64,000 bases of DNA from Aliagarivorans marinus DSM 23064 (GCF_000429485.1 NZ_AUBY01000016.1:1-64000), one strand, 5' to 3'. Numbered from the stretch's first letter, positions 33,836 through 42,439 are shown. Numbers and translations are program-made. The notes: a model not told the origin generated them from the letters alone.

Positions 33836-34313
33836 GATCATCGCGGTAGCGGCAACGTTGCTGCTGGCAGCTTGCGGCACGACCAGCAACCCCCAGCAGG
33901 TATCTTGGCAGTATGAGCCACCGAGTGACTTTACCTTGGTACATGCGGTGGGCTATGCCCAGATCAGTAATCAGCGTGGAGCCGACCATACTGCGCGTCA
34001 GCTGCGCGCCATGAAGGCCTCGAAACTGGATGCCTACCGCGAACTGTCTGAGCAGGTCTACGGCCAGCGCATTGAAGGCAGTGCAACAGTGAGCGATATG
34101 GTGCTGGCTAACGAGCACTTGGCCGCTTCGGTGGCAGGGGTTATTCGCGGTGCTCGGGTAATCCGCGCCTATGCTTTGGAAGATACCTATGTGACTGAGT
34201 TAGAGCTAGATTTTCGCGAAGTGTATCGCGTAACTATGTCGATGAACCCAAATCGCAGCGTGACCACCGGTTCCACCAAGAAAGACAGTAGCGCCTCCAG
34301 CGCTAGCTTCTGA
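33816..34313 (+). CDS. flgP: Flagellar outer-membrane lipoprotein FlgP
   Basis: A 165-residue lipoprotein with lipobox LAAC (Cys at about residue 20) and the family block FTLVHAVGYAQISNQRGAD, then LRAMKASKLDAYRELSEQVYG. The last part, YVTELELDFREVYR, is also conserved. It partners FlgO in the outer-membrane ring associated with the flagellar basal body. Its ATG lies inside the flgO end (20-base overlap), so translation is coupled. The C-terminal tail is Ser/Lys rich and probably disordered. Confidence 0.92.
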   Translation: MTKVFYKIIAVAATLLLAACGTTSNPQQVSWQYEPPSDFTLVHAVGYAQISNQRGADHTARQLRAMKASKLDAYRELSEQVYGQRIEGSATVSDMVLANEHLAASVAGVIRGARVIRAYALEDTYVTELELDFREVYRVTMSMNPNRSVTTGSTKKDSSASSASF

Positions 34314-34329
34314 TCCCACCCAATACGAT

Positions 34330-34358
34330 GGCAACCAGCCCCCCCTAAGCTGGTTGCC
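34330..34358 (+). terminator. Hairpin after flgP
   Basis: GGCAACCAGC and GCTGGTTGCC form a perfect 10-bp stem with a 9-base loop, 16 bases beyond the flgP stop. No T tract follows, so it may stabilise the mRNA end or assist Rho. Confidence 0.6.
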
Positions 34359-34359
34359 A

Positions 34360-34624
34360 ATATACCCGAACTATCTCAAGATGCTTGTTCAGCGAGATTA
34401 GCCAAGCCCTCAGGCAAGGCCCTGTTCCGCAGGTTTAGTGGTCTAAATCAAGGAGCAGGAACGCAGCATGAGGGCATGGAAAACTCGCCCTTCGGGAGGA
34501 GCTCAATGTCCATCGTTCGTCGTTGAAAGCACTTGAAAGGGGATACCATTCCTGCGTGCTTTCGCCTAGCCCGATGGACATTGAGTTCCTCTGAATCCCG
34601 CATCTTGAGGCAGTTCGGGTATAT
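34360..34624. repeat. 265-bp element with terminal inverted repeats (MITE-like)
   Basis: ATATACCCGAACTATCTCAAGATGC-like ends (25 bases, 34360-34384 and, inverted, 34600-34624) differ at only two positions. Inside lies a second inverted pair, CTCAATGTCCATCG against CGATGGACATTGAG, enclosing a third, GAAAGCAC against GTGCTTTC. No coding frame is credible within it. Related ends occur at 14792 and 46505. It looks like a non-autonomous mobile element or large BIME inserted between flgP and the second flgO-like gene. The first quoted end is given here only in part: key bases are TATACCCGAA and CTCAAGATGC. Confidence 0.75.
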
Positions 34625-34685
34625 TTGATAAAGTTCTTGCCAAACTCGCCGATACTTAAACTAAGTTTTTCCATTGGTGAGCTCT

Positions 34686-35405
34686 ATGAAAGCTATAACT
34701 ATTACGGCAGCCTCGGCGCTGCTCTTGCTCGGATGCTCCAGCTCAGAGCAGCAAAGCCAAACCCCAGAGGTTGAACCGTCCTCTGTTCAAACGGTTAAAG
34801 TCTACGACCCAATGCGTGCAGCCAGCGACCATAACGCCAACTATCGCGAAGCGGTGGTGGGCTCTGATGGTGCTCTCTATATTCTGGGTACCGCGCCGCC
34901 AAAACCGGTTGATCAAGACAGCGCCACGCTGCTCGATTATGTCAGCGATTTGTCGTTTAACCTGGTTTCCAGCTCGCACTATGTGAATCGTGACACCGCC
35001 ATTGGTGTGGCCTCATTCGTTGAGCTCGATAACTACCACGCTACCGATAACTTCGGTCTGCAGTTGGCTGAGAGTTTCGTCTATGAGATGCAGCAATACG
35101 GCTTCTCGGTGATCGATTACAAGAGCACCGGCTACATCCGCGTCACCGATAACGGCGATTTTGTGTATAGCCGCAAGGTGAGTGAGCTGCAAAAGCGTCT
35201 ACCCATCGAATACCTGCTGATTGGCACCTACACCAATACCCAGCACGGCGTGGTGGTGAATGCGCGTATCGTGGGGGCGCAGTCTAAGGTGGTAGTGGCC
35301 TCGGCGCAGACGCTGGTTCCGCACAGTGTATATCGCTCATCCGAGCCGATGACCACACCGGCACGCAAAGATGGTGTGCTGCTGCTGGGTAATCTGTCAG
35401 AATAG
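34686..35405 (+). CDS. FlgO-like lipoprotein, second copy
   Basis: A 239-residue lipoprotein (lipobox LLGC, Cys at about residue 17). After a linker of about 60 residues comes a FlgO domain: IGVASFVELDNYHATDNFG, QLAESFVYEMQQYGFSV and IEYLLIGTYTNTQHG, parallel to those of flgO. It is longer than FlgO at both ends and closes with a DGVLLLGN motif shared with the third copy. The start at 34686 follows GGTGAG. It probably arose by duplication of flgO and may serve the same outer-membrane ring or another envelope structure. Confidence 0.82.
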   Translation: MKAITITAASALLLLGCSSSEQQSQTPEVEPSSVQTVKVYDPMRAASDHNANYREAVVGSDGALYILGTAPPKPVDQDSATLLDYVSDLSFNLVSSSHYVNRDTAIGVASFVELDNYHATDNFGLQLAESFVYEMQQYGFSVIDYKSTGYIRVTDNGDFVYSRKVSELQKRLPIEYLLIGTYTNTQHGVVVNARIVGAQSKVVVASAQTLVPHSVYRSSEPMTTPARKDGVLLLGNLSE

Positions 35406-35485
35406 CCCTGCTTGGCAGGCTACGAGCGCGTTGCCTGCCAGTTCGTTTTCCTATCTGTTCCCTCTGGCATCTGTAAGGAGAAGCC

Positions 35486-36259
35486 ATGGCTCGACTGCAT
35501 CGAACAATGTTGCCACTGTGTCTGCTGGCCAGCGCCTGTTCCTCACCGGCTCCTGAAGTCTCAGAACACGAACATGACGTCAACGACGAGTACCATCCAG
35601 ATTTGATTGCGCATCGGGTGCCGCATCAACGCTTATATCACTGGTATGCCGACGAAGCATTCGGCGAACCCCATGAGCCCGGTTATCGGGTGATTGGCTA
35701 CTCGTCGGATCATTATCCGGCGGAGCCGCTAATGCTGCTGGCCCAGACTGCCCGCGCGATGTCGGTAGAGCTGATCGCCAGTGGCCACAAGCTAAATCTC
35801 AATGCGCCAATCGGTGTAACGCGTTTTGTATCGCTGGATGACCTCACCGCCGGTGATGAGTTTGGCGCTCAGCTGGCGGAAAGCCTTAGCTTCGAGCTGC
35901 AACAAGCGGGTTTCTCGGTCATCGACTTTAAGCTGCAAGACCCGATTAAGGTCGCCCCTGAAGGTGAGTGGGTGTACCAGCGTGAACTTGATGACTTGGT
36001 GCGACAAACCGCCACCGAGTATGTGGTGGTCGGTTCCTACTCGGAATCGGTACGCGGCACCATGCTTAACGCCCGTATGCTCGACCCTAAGGGCAAGCTG
36101 ATATTGGCCTCGTCCCAGCAGTTTTTACCGGGCGTACATTGGTCGGGCCGCTACGCCGATGGCGTGCTGCTGCTCGGCGATACACCTAACCCGATTGCCG
36201 ATGAGATGGAAAGCGCCAGCTCGGTGAATATGCCGCCGGTGAAGTATTTCAGTAAGTAA
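35486..36259 (+). CDS. FlgO-like lipoprotein, third copy
   Basis: A 257-residue lipoprotein (lipobox LASAC near residue 18) with an acidic, His-rich linker, then a FlgO domain: IGVTRFVSLDDLTAGDEFG, QLAESLSFELQQAGFSVIDF, TEYVVVGSYSESVRG and the DGVLLLGD end. It is most like the second copy, so the two extra genes share a later duplication. AAGGAG precedes the ATG. A bidirectional terminator follows the gene, which makes it the end of the flagellar-type cluster. Function beyond the FlgO domain is not known. Confidence 0.82.
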   Translation: MARLHRTMLPLCLLASACSSPAPEVSEHEHDVNDEYHPDLIAHRVPHQRLYHWYADEAFGEPHEPGYRVIGYSSDHYPAEPLMLLAQTARAMSVELIASGHKLNLNAPIGVTRFVSLDDLTAGDEFGAQLAESLSFELQQAGFSVIDFKLQDPIKVAPEGEWVYQRELDDLVRQTATEYVVVGSYSESVRGTMLNARMLDPKGKLILASSQQFLPGVHWSGRYADGVLLLGDTPNPIADEMESASSVNMPPVKYFSK

Positions 36260-36279
36260 TCGCCTGTTAATTAAAGCGA

Positions 36280-36322
36280 AAAGGGAGTGGCCTGTTGGTA
36301 AGGCCACTCCCTTTGTTGTTTT
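36280..36322. terminator. Bidirectional terminator
   Basis: AAAGGGAGTGGCC pairs with GGCCACTCCCTTT over 13 bp around a short loop. T runs follow on both strands, serving the third FlgO-like gene and the convergent DUF2235 gene. Confidence 0.9.
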
Positions 36323-36331
36323 AATGTGGCG

Positions 36332-37870
36332 TTAAAGCTTTTTAATAGAGACTTCTAAGAAGCCGCTGTTATTGCCGTAGTAGCTGTTGAGGTCGTTGGC
36401 GAACAGGCAAAGCTCGCCGGTTTGCTGTGGCGCGATGATCTTCTCGTTGCCGATGTATTCGGCGCAGTCATCGTCTTCGTCGATGTTAAAACACAGCGCA
36501 AACCAGTCGGCGTCGGGTACACGCCGCTTGTGCTCCATCGATGAGATGGCAATGTTCTTATACCAGCGGAAGCTTTGTCCTTCGCGGGTCCAGCCTTCGC
36601 CATCAACCTTCCTGATGTCCGAGTCATTCCAGCGTTTGCTTCCCACCATTTTCACCAGATAACGCTGACCTTTTTCAACTAATACGCCGCTGTGGTTGTT
36701 CTTGCGATGAGCGACCACGCGAACTTCTAGCTCATCGTCTGCGAGCAGTAAGTTGGAGTAGAAGCCTAGCTCGTGTGAGGCGATACCGGTGCAGAGGTTG
36801 GGGTGGACATGCGTCGGTGCGAACACCAGCTGGTGGTCGATGCGCTTGAGCGACTCGGGGCGGTACTCGCGCTTAGCGGCAATGCGCTGGGCAACCGACA
36901 CGTGAACCTTGGGGGCTAGATTGGGCCGAACCCGATCCCCTTCGATGACCACGCAGCGACGATGGTTGTAGAGAAAGTCTGTATAGAACCGGTATTGCTG
37001 CTGATGGATAACACCGAATGGCGTGGGATCGACCAGCAAGTCGTCTTGCCCAATCAACTGCGGCTCACCGTCTTTAAACAGGCGGTCTACCTCTACTCGC
37101 GCGGGTGGCTTGAGCTGCACGTCCAGCTCGTCGATGGATTCGAGCCAGTCTTTGGCAAAGCACAGGGTTTGGTCTGATAGCCCATCAAAGTTGTAGCCGC
37201 CGCCAACATCGCTGTGGGCGCCGGGGAACCAGATCTCCTCAACGCGCTTTTCGTTGTTCATCAAGGTAGGCTGGAAGATATCGCGTTTATCATCCAGTGA
37301 CACTAAGTGCAGCGCGCGTTTCACATTAGGTGGCAGGCTAAAGCCATGCTCGAACACCACCTCGGATTTGGGGCGCTGATCCTGCACCGTGTTAGGAAGG
37401 CCAATGGAGGCGACAGTATCAAACACCAGTTCGGTGACGATCGTGTCTTGTTCCGTTAAGCACTTCTCATTGATCAGTACCTGAGCGAATCGCCGCGCCA
37501 GCGCCGCACCGCGTGAGAACCCGGTGAGTACCACCGCTTTGTGAACATCACGCTTGAAGACCCTTTTAAAGTCCTCGGTGGCACTGGTCAGGATGTGCGC
37601 TACATCGCCGGTGGCCAAGCCAAGTGCCAGCATCTTCTGCAGCTTATTGCCATAGGTGCCAATGCCGCGGTAGTAGAAGCTGATGCAGTCATCGCCCAAG
37701 TCGGTTTCGCCGCGCTCCTGTTGCAGGGTGCCGCCAAGTAACAGGTGCAGCTTCAACACATTGGTGATGCTGTTGTCCTCAATCTCGCTTTTTAAGCCTT
37801 TGGTCCCTTGCTGGGCATCTTTTGGTTCGTTGCCGGTCCCGTCAAAGTGAAAGAACAGTATTCCTTGCAT
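36332..37870 (-). CDS. DUF2235 alpha/beta-hydrolase fused to a PA-IL-like lectin domain
   Basis: A 512-residue protein. The N-terminal DUF2235 hydrolase has FHFDGTGNE (residues 8-15), the nucleophile elbow GFSRG (Ser119), FDTVASIG (Asp151) and WFPGAHSDVGGGY (His219). This family includes type VI secretion phospholipase effectors. Residues about 381-512 resemble the calcium-dependent galactose lectin LecA (PA-IL): after a GxLxLxxND pattern comes YYGNNSGFLEVSIK, keeping the calcium ligands Asp493, Asn500 and Asn501. There is no signal peptide. AAGGAG precedes the ATG. The gene is alone, with no VgrG, Hcp or immunity gene next to it, so effector status is unproven; carbohydrate-targeted hydrolase is the inference. 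Confidence 0.8.
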   Translation of the reverse strand: MQGILFFHFDGTGNEPKDAQQGTKGLKSEIEDNSITNVLKLHLLLGGTLQQERGETDLGDDCISFYYRGIGTYGNKLQKMLALGLATGDVAHILTSATEDFKRVFKRDVHKAVVLTGFSRGAALARRFAQVLINEKCLTEQDTIVTELVFDTVASIGLPNTVQDQRPKSEVVFEHGFSLPPNVKRALHLVSLDDKRDIFQPTLMNNEKRVEEIWFPGAHSDVGGGYNFDGLSDQTLCFAKDWLESIDELDVQLKPPARVEVDRLFKDGEPQLIGQDDLLVDPTPFGVIHQQQYRFYTDFLYNHRRCVVIEGDRVRPNLAPKVHVSVAQRIAAKREYRPESLKRIDHQLVFAPTHVHPNLCTGIASHELGFYSNLLLADDELEVRVVAHRKNNHSGVLVEKGQRYLVKMVGSKRWNDSDIRKVDGEGWTREGQSFRWYKNIAISSMEHKRRVPDADWFALCFNIDEDDDCAEYIGNEKIIAPQQTGELCLFANDLNSYYGNNSGFLEVSIKKL

Positions 37871-37975
37871 GGTGTGCTCCTTATTCTCTTTGGGTAGAGG
37901 GGTGTTTCGGTCGAGAGATAGCCAGAGATACCAAGGGAATAGTTAGCAAACCGGATTAAAGAAAGTGGGCTCGAC

Positions 37976-38001
37976 AAAAAAAGTGGCCGCTGTGGCCACT
38001 T
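37976..38001 (-). terminator. Terminator of the LolA-like/ABC operon
   Basis: AAGTGGCC and GGCCACTT form a hairpin; on the minus strand seven T residues follow. It lies 27 bases past the stop of the LolA-like gene. Confidence 0.88.
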
Positions 38002-38027
38002 TTATTTACATGTTAATCAATTACCGT

Positions 38028-38768
38028 TTAGAGCGCGCTTACATCCTGTCGGCTTAGATAGGCGGGGTTGTAATACTTGTCAGGCAGCGTCCTTGGTTCC
38101 ACCTGTTGGTAGTAGATCACCGTGGTGTTGTTGTGCTGAATCGCATCTTCCAAGGTCATGGTGCTGACCACCGTTTGCCCGTCGCGCTCACCGGGCTCGA
38201 AGTAGGCGCGTTTTGCCAGCTTGCCCGATTTAAGGTACATATCGGCCTTGAGCGGGAAGTTGGTATCTTCATCCACCCACAGATCGATGCGTTGGTAGGA
38301 TGCGCCTTTGGTTTGTGCGTTCAGCATCAGGTGGCGGGCGGAGAAGCCCTGCCAATCACTGAGCTCGCCAATCTCACCGTCGTAGTCCTCGCTCCAGGTC
38401 AGGGTGGAGACATCGCCCACCGAGGCCTCACCGAGTAGCTTTTGCATCGGGGTGATGCGCAGTGGGCGGCGCGAGTTGGGCATCAGCAGCCAATAGTTGT
38501 CTCCAAGCATGAGCAGTTTTTGACCGGCCTCGGAGGCGGCTTTAAACACGACCAGCGATTCGCGCTGCGGCCGTAGGTAGACGTTGTAGAGGTGGCGCTT
38601 TTTCTCCTGCTCAGATTGGTACTGCACCACTTCGGTGGTGACTTTGGCGTGGCCTTCTTGCAAACGGTAGTGATCCGCTTCGGCAAGTCGCTGTTGTAGT
38701 TCACCTGCGAAGCTGGTACTGGTCACCAAGGCGAGGCTCAGTGCGAGGGTTTTGAATAAGTTAGACAT
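38028..38768 (-). CDS. LolA-like periplasmic lipoprotein-sorting protein
   Basis: A 246-residue protein with a signal peptide (cleavage near TSFA-GELQQ). The fold-pattern KLLMLGDNYWLLMPNSRRPLRI, WQGFSARHLMLNAQTKGASY and DEDTNFPLKADMYLKSGKLAK is that of the outer-membrane lipoprotein-sorting (LolA/TP0789-like) superfamily, a half-barrel that carries lipids or acyl chains. Its ATG overlaps the permease stop by eight bases. Together with the upstream LolD-like ATPase and FtsX-type permease it makes a Lol-like export unit, but the cargo is unknown. Confidence 0.82.
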   Translation of the reverse strand: MSNLFKTLALSLALVTSTSFAGELQQRLAEADHYRLQEGHAKVTTEVVQYQSEQEKKRHLYNVYLRPQRESLVVFKAASEAGQKLLMLGDNYWLLMPNSRRPLRITPMQKLLGEASVGDVSTLTWSEDYDGEIGELSDWQGFSARHLMLNAQTKGASYQRIDLWVDEDTNFPLKADMYLKSGKLAKRAYFEPGERDGQTVVSTMTLEDAIQHNNTTVIYYQQVEPRTLPDKYYNPAYLSRQDVSAL

Positions 38769-39987
38769 AGATAAGTGCCTCGGTAATCGGTTTACGTACA
38801 CCCTTCAGGGCGGCAATCGCGGATGCTCCGGCGCAGATAACGGCGATACTGATGGTGACCCACAGTGCTAGCATCGGTGAGAAATAGACCTGCAAAGCGT
38901 AGCCATCAGTGCGCCCGGGCGGTGGTGGCATCTCGATATCAGCAACCAGCAGGCCAGCTGAAAGCGCGCCGTTGGCAATGATGCCCAGCACACAGCCAAT
39001 CAAGGCCATGACTAGCGCCTCATAGACAAAGCCGCGCAGTTGTTCGGCTGGGCTGGTGCCCATGGCCGCCAAAGTGCCAATCTCGCGGGTTCGCTCGGTG
39101 ACCGACATGCTCAGAGTATTGAACAGGGCAACGAACACCACCAATGCCATCACCGCACCCATTACGCCGAAGATCCGGTTATACAGGTTGCGCACCGCAT
39201 CGTAGAACACCGCGCGCTCCCACCACGGGGTGTACTCGAGTGATGGTGTCTGCTGTGCGCCCGGTGCAGCGAGGGTATGCAGCATCGGCCCGACATCTTG
39301 ATAGTCGTAGAAGTACATCGATACGACGCTGACCCGCTGGCTGTCGAGCAGTGCTTGTGCGGCGTTTAGGTCGATGTATAACAAGCGTTTGTCCATCTCC
39401 GGTACGCCGGTGGAGACGATGCCGCTGACCACAAAATCGTAGGCATTTAGCGCTCCTTCGCTGGTTGTGGAGAGCAAGGTCAGCCAGTCGCCGATTTGCA
39501 TCTTCAGGTTGCGGGCTAAGTCTTTGCCGAGCACCACTTGCGGCGCCTCGTCGGGGCTGTAGCTGTCTAGAAGCTTGCCTTCAACGACATCGAGAAACGG
39601 GCCTTTTTGGCGGAACTCGTTGGGTTGTACCCCTTGGCCGATAAAGATTGCCGATTTCTCGCCATTGCTGGCTAGGCCGGAGAACTCCACGCGCGGCTGC
39701 ACCGCTTTGACCTGCTGGTGGCTGAGCAGTGACTTGATCAGCGCTCCACTATCGGCGATACCATTTTGCAGTGGGTAGTCCTCTTCGCTATCGAAGTAGC
39801 CGGGCATGGTGACGCTGATATGGCCGCTTTCGCGGGCGGAGGCTTCGGCCAATGATTGATAGGTGTAAAGGCCAAAGCCACCGGCGGAGAGCAGGGCGAA
39901 TACGGCAATGGCGATAATGCTGACCGACATCAGTGAGCGGCGGCGGTTGCGTTGAACGTTTAGCCAGGCTTGAGTTAGGCGACGCAT
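38761..39987 (-). CDS. FtsX-family ABC transporter permease
   Basis: A 408-residue permease of the MacB/LolC type: an N-terminal span (about residues 20-40), a large periplasmic domain (residues about 45-270), and three C-terminal spans with the family block TERTREIGTLAAMGTSPAEQLRGFVYEA. Such permeases do not import; they act mechanically on periplasmic proteins or extract lipoproteins from the inner membrane. It overlaps the ATPase gene by 13 bases upstream and the LolA-like gene by 8 bases downstream. Confidence 0.9.
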   Translation of the reverse strand: MRRLTQAWLNVQRNRRRSLMSVSIIAIAVFALLSAGGFGLYTYQSLAEASARESGHISVTMPGYFDSEEDYPLQNGIADSGALIKSLLSHQQVKAVQPRVEFSGLASNGEKSAIFIGQGVQPNEFRQKGPFLDVVEGKLLDSYSPDEAPQVVLGKDLARNLKMQIGDWLTLLSTTSEGALNAYDFVVSGIVSTGVPEMDKRLLYIDLNAAQALLDSQRVSVVSMYFYDYQDVGPMLHTLAAPGAQQTPSLEYTPWWERAVFYDAVRNLYNRIFGVMGAVMALVVFVALFNTLSMSVTERTREIGTLAAMGTSPAEQLRGFVYEALVMALIGCVLGIIANGALSAGLLVADIEMPPPPGRTDGYALQVYFSPMLALWVTISIAVICAGASAIAALKGVRKPITEALIYV

Positions 39988-40658
39988 AGTGCCTCCTTAT
40001 CCGAGACTACTCGACCATCTTCCAGGCGGATAATCCGATCGCAGTGGCTGCTCATTCTATCGTCGTGAGTGGCCACCACGATGGAGGTGCCATGCTGATG
40101 GCTTAGCTGCTTCATCAGCGATACCACTTGGTGGGCAGTTTGGCTATCGAGGCTGGCGGTGGGCTCATCGGCAATCACTAAACGCGGCTTTAACACCATC
40201 GCTCTTGCGAGTGCGATGCGCTGCTGTTGCCCGCCGGATAAACGGTCGGGGCGTTTGCCCGCGTGCTCCAACATGCCAACCGCTTCGAGCAATTCATTGA
40301 CCCGTTGCTTGCGCTGGGGCGCGGCGATGCGATTAAGCTGCAGCGGGTACTCGACGTTCTCAAAGGCGCTCATCACTGGGACGAGGTTAAAGCGCTGGAA
40401 CACGAAGCCTAGTTGGCTGCGGCGCAGGCGCATGGCCTGCTGGGCGCCAGTGACTTGTTCGCCGGAAAAGAAAACTTGGCCATCGAACTGCTGATCCAGC
40501 AAGCCGCAGATATTGAGCAGGGTGCTTTTACCGGAGCCCGACGGGCCGCAAAGGCCCACCAGTTCCGCTTCTGCCACGTCGAGGCTGACATCAAACAGCG
40601 CTTGCTGTTCAAGCTGGCCCAGTCGGTAGCTTTTGTTGATACTGTTTAGCTGTAACAT
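39975..40658 (-). CDS. ABC ATPase (LolD/MacB type)
   Basis: A 227-residue ATPase. Walker A is GPSGSGKST (about residues 38-46), the Q loop follows at VFQRFNL, the signature is LSGGQQQRIALARAM and Walker B is LVIADEPTASLD. The compact size and the LNICGLLD block match LolD/MacB-type enzymes that pair with FtsX-family permeases. It lies eight bases after the periplasmic-protein gene, in the same operon. Confidence 0.92.
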   Translation of the reverse strand: MLQLNSINKSYRLGQLEQQALFDVSLDVAEAELVGLCGPSGSGKSTLLNICGLLDQQFDGQVFFSGEQVTGAQQAMRLRRSQLGFVFQRFNLVPVMSAFENVEYPLQLNRIAAPQRKQRVNELLEAVGMLEHAGKRPDRLSGGQQQRIALARAMVLKPRLVIADEPTASLDSQTAHQVVSLMKQLSHQHGTSIVVATHDDRMSSHCDRIIRLEDGRVVSDKEALCVA

Positions 40659-40666
40659 AGTGGCTC

Positions 40667-41287
40667 CTAGCCTTGCTGCATCAGGGTTTCGGCTTTGGCG
40701 CTGTACTGATCGTTGACGCCACTTTGTTGTAGCTTCTGGTACCAGTCTTCTGCTTGGGCGTCGCGGTTATGCTGTTTCGCTGCCTTGATTGCTCGCCAGT
40801 ACACCCATGAGGTGGCTTGTGCGGGGGCTGCGTTAAACTCGGCGTGGTCAATGACATTGCTAAACAGCACCAAGCCTTGCTCGCTAACATTGAAAAAATC
40901 CGGTACCGAGGTAAAAGTGGCAGCTGCGCTGGCTTGCATGTACAGGGCCTGCGGTAGACCGCGGAAGTGTTGGTCCCAGTTTTGCTGATCGAGCATGTTG
41001 AGCGCCTTATCCATGCGCGCTAAGCCGTTCTCGGTAAAGCGCATCTTGCTCCAAGGCAGAAAGGCATCATCGCCTTTCAGTGCTTCGACGGCGCCATAGT
41101 GAAATAGCGTCCAGGCATCACTAGGGTCTTGCTCTTGCGCTTGTTTTAGTTCCTTGTAAACCGCATCCAGTTCGCTGTAGTCGCCTTGGGCGGCGGTGTA
41201 GTAACGGCCGAGTAGCTCGTCGCTCACCTCGGCGCTCACGGCAAAACTCATCAAAAGTGACAGTCCGGCAAGTTGTAAGGTTTTCAT
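40667..41287 (-). CDS. Periplasmic helical (TPR-like) protein, first gene of ABC operon
   Basis: A 206-residue protein with a signal peptide (AVSA-EVS) and an all-helical sequence that reads like tetratricopeptide repeats (PSDAWTLFHYGAVEALKGDD; WVYWRAIKAAKQHNRDAQAE). The start at 41287 follows AGGGAGG. It heads the operon with the LolD-like ATPase, the FtsX-like permease and the LolA-like protein, so it may be an accessory or cargo-recognition factor. I do not recognise a named family. Confidence 0.7.
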   Translation of the reverse strand: MKTLQLAGLSLLMSFAVSAEVSDELLGRYYTAAQGDYSELDAVYKELKQAQEQDPSDAWTLFHYGAVEALKGDDAFLPWSKMRFTENGLARMDKALNMLDQQNWDQHFRGLPQALYMQASAAATFTSVPDFFNVSEQGLVLFSNVIDHAEFNAAPAQATSWVYWRAIKAAKQHNRDAQAEDWYQKLQQSGVNDQYSAKAETLMQQG

Positions 41288-41492
41288 GGTGTGTCCTCCC
41301 TGTTGTTGATGCTGTAATCCTAAAAAGGGAGAGAGGGCTTGGCTTGAGGATGCGACGATTGGTTGTTTGGGCAGACAAACTGTTATCGAACAGGATAAAA
41401 GGATCGTTAGCTGCGACACGCGGGGCCATGAGCGCGAGGCGCGAAGCCCCCCGCATTCAGCACAGCACTAGAGGGGCGGGGCAGTTATCCGC

Positions 41493-42353
41493 TTAGACGA
41501 AGCTGATGTTGGCGGTGGTGATCACTTGGCCGCTGATCGCCACGTTGTTGATATCTCGGCCCTCGCAATCAAGGCTGACTTTGATCTCACTGGGGCGGTG
41601 GACAAAGCGTCCTTGCTGGATGCTAAGTTGCGGTCGCGCTACTAACTGGTGCTGCCACAGGTAAGCAGCGGCTGGGCCTGCAGCGCTGCCGGTGGCGATA
41701 TCCTCACTCTTACCGGCGTTATCAAAGCTGCGGCCTTCCAGACGCTCGACATCCAAGGCATAGAGAAACTTGGCGCCAATTTCACTCAGCCAGTAGGAGA
41801 TATCTTCTCGGTAGCTGACTTTTTCCAAACCTGTTCGCAGCGGCAGAATCAGATAGGGCAGGCCGGTTGAGACGATTTGAGCGGGGGCGTGGGCGAGGTC
41901 TTCGCGGCTTAAGCCAATTGCTTCGCAGGCCCATTGCGCTAGGGCGCTATCGAGGATGTGGCCAAAGCTGGGCTTGCCTTGGTCCATGGCGGCAAAGCTG
42001 CCTTCTTGCTGTGTCCAGCTTCGCAGTTCTACCTTGCGGGTATTGAGTGCTACCTGCCAGTGCTGCTCGCTGCTTACACTAGAGTGCTCGCCGCTCACAC
42101 CAGAGCGCTCGCCAAGAAAGTGCGCCAGGCCCAGCAGCGGATGGCCAGCAAAATCGAGCTCTTCATCCATGGTGAAGATCCGCGCAGAGAGGCCCTGAGC
42201 CGATTCAAACAGGAAGATAGATTCGTATTGGCGCATCTCGCGAGTCAGCGCCAGCATCCGTTGGCTGCTTAGTGACTCGCAATCGGAGAAGATGGTTAGG
42301 CCGTTGCCAGTCAGAGCTTTATTGGCAAAGACATCGACCAGGGTGCATTGCAT
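41493..42353 (-). CDS. PhzF-family isomerase-like protein
   Basis: A 286-residue protein of the PhzF/diaminopimelate-epimerase-like fold. Visible are the start QCTLVDVFANKALTGNGLTIF, the catalytic-glutamate region MRQYESIFLF, ELDFAGHPLLGLAHFLG and the second-half EDIATGSAAGPAAAYLW. PhzF proteins catalyse proton shifts on small molecules; most members outside phenazine operons have unknown substrates. The start is taken at ATG 42353 after AAGGA. It stands alone; no phenazine genes are near. Confidence 0.88.
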   Translation of the reverse strand: MQCTLVDVFANKALTGNGLTIFSDCESLSSQRMLALTREMRQYESIFLFESAQGLSARIFTMDEELDFAGHPLLGLAHFLGERSGVSGEHSSVSSEQHWQVALNTRKVELRSWTQQEGSFAAMDQGKPSFGHILDSALAQWACEAIGLSREDLAHAPAQIVSTGLPYLILPLRTGLEKVSYREDISYWLSEIGAKFLYALDVERLEGRSFDNAGKSEDIATGSAAGPAAAYLWQHQLVARPQLSIQQGRFVHRPSEIKVSLDCEGRDINNVAISGQVITTANISFV

Positions 42354-42439
42354 CACAGATCCTTGTGGTGAGAGAAGTTGCCAGCTTAGAGGTTCTTAAA
42401 TGTGAAGCCAAGTTCGTTGTATCGTAGAAAGGCAAGCAG

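Noticed and set aside
35412-35470. Sigma-54 promoter before the third FlgO-like gene
   Set aside because: A GG-N10-GC spacing exists, but the -12 part lacks TTGC and the bases form a hairpin (GGCAGGC with GCCTGCC), so a terminator-like stem is the simpler reading.
41493-42353. Phenazine biosynthesis
   Set aside because: Only a PhzF-like gene is present; no other phenazine genes are near, and PhzF homologues are widespread with other roles.
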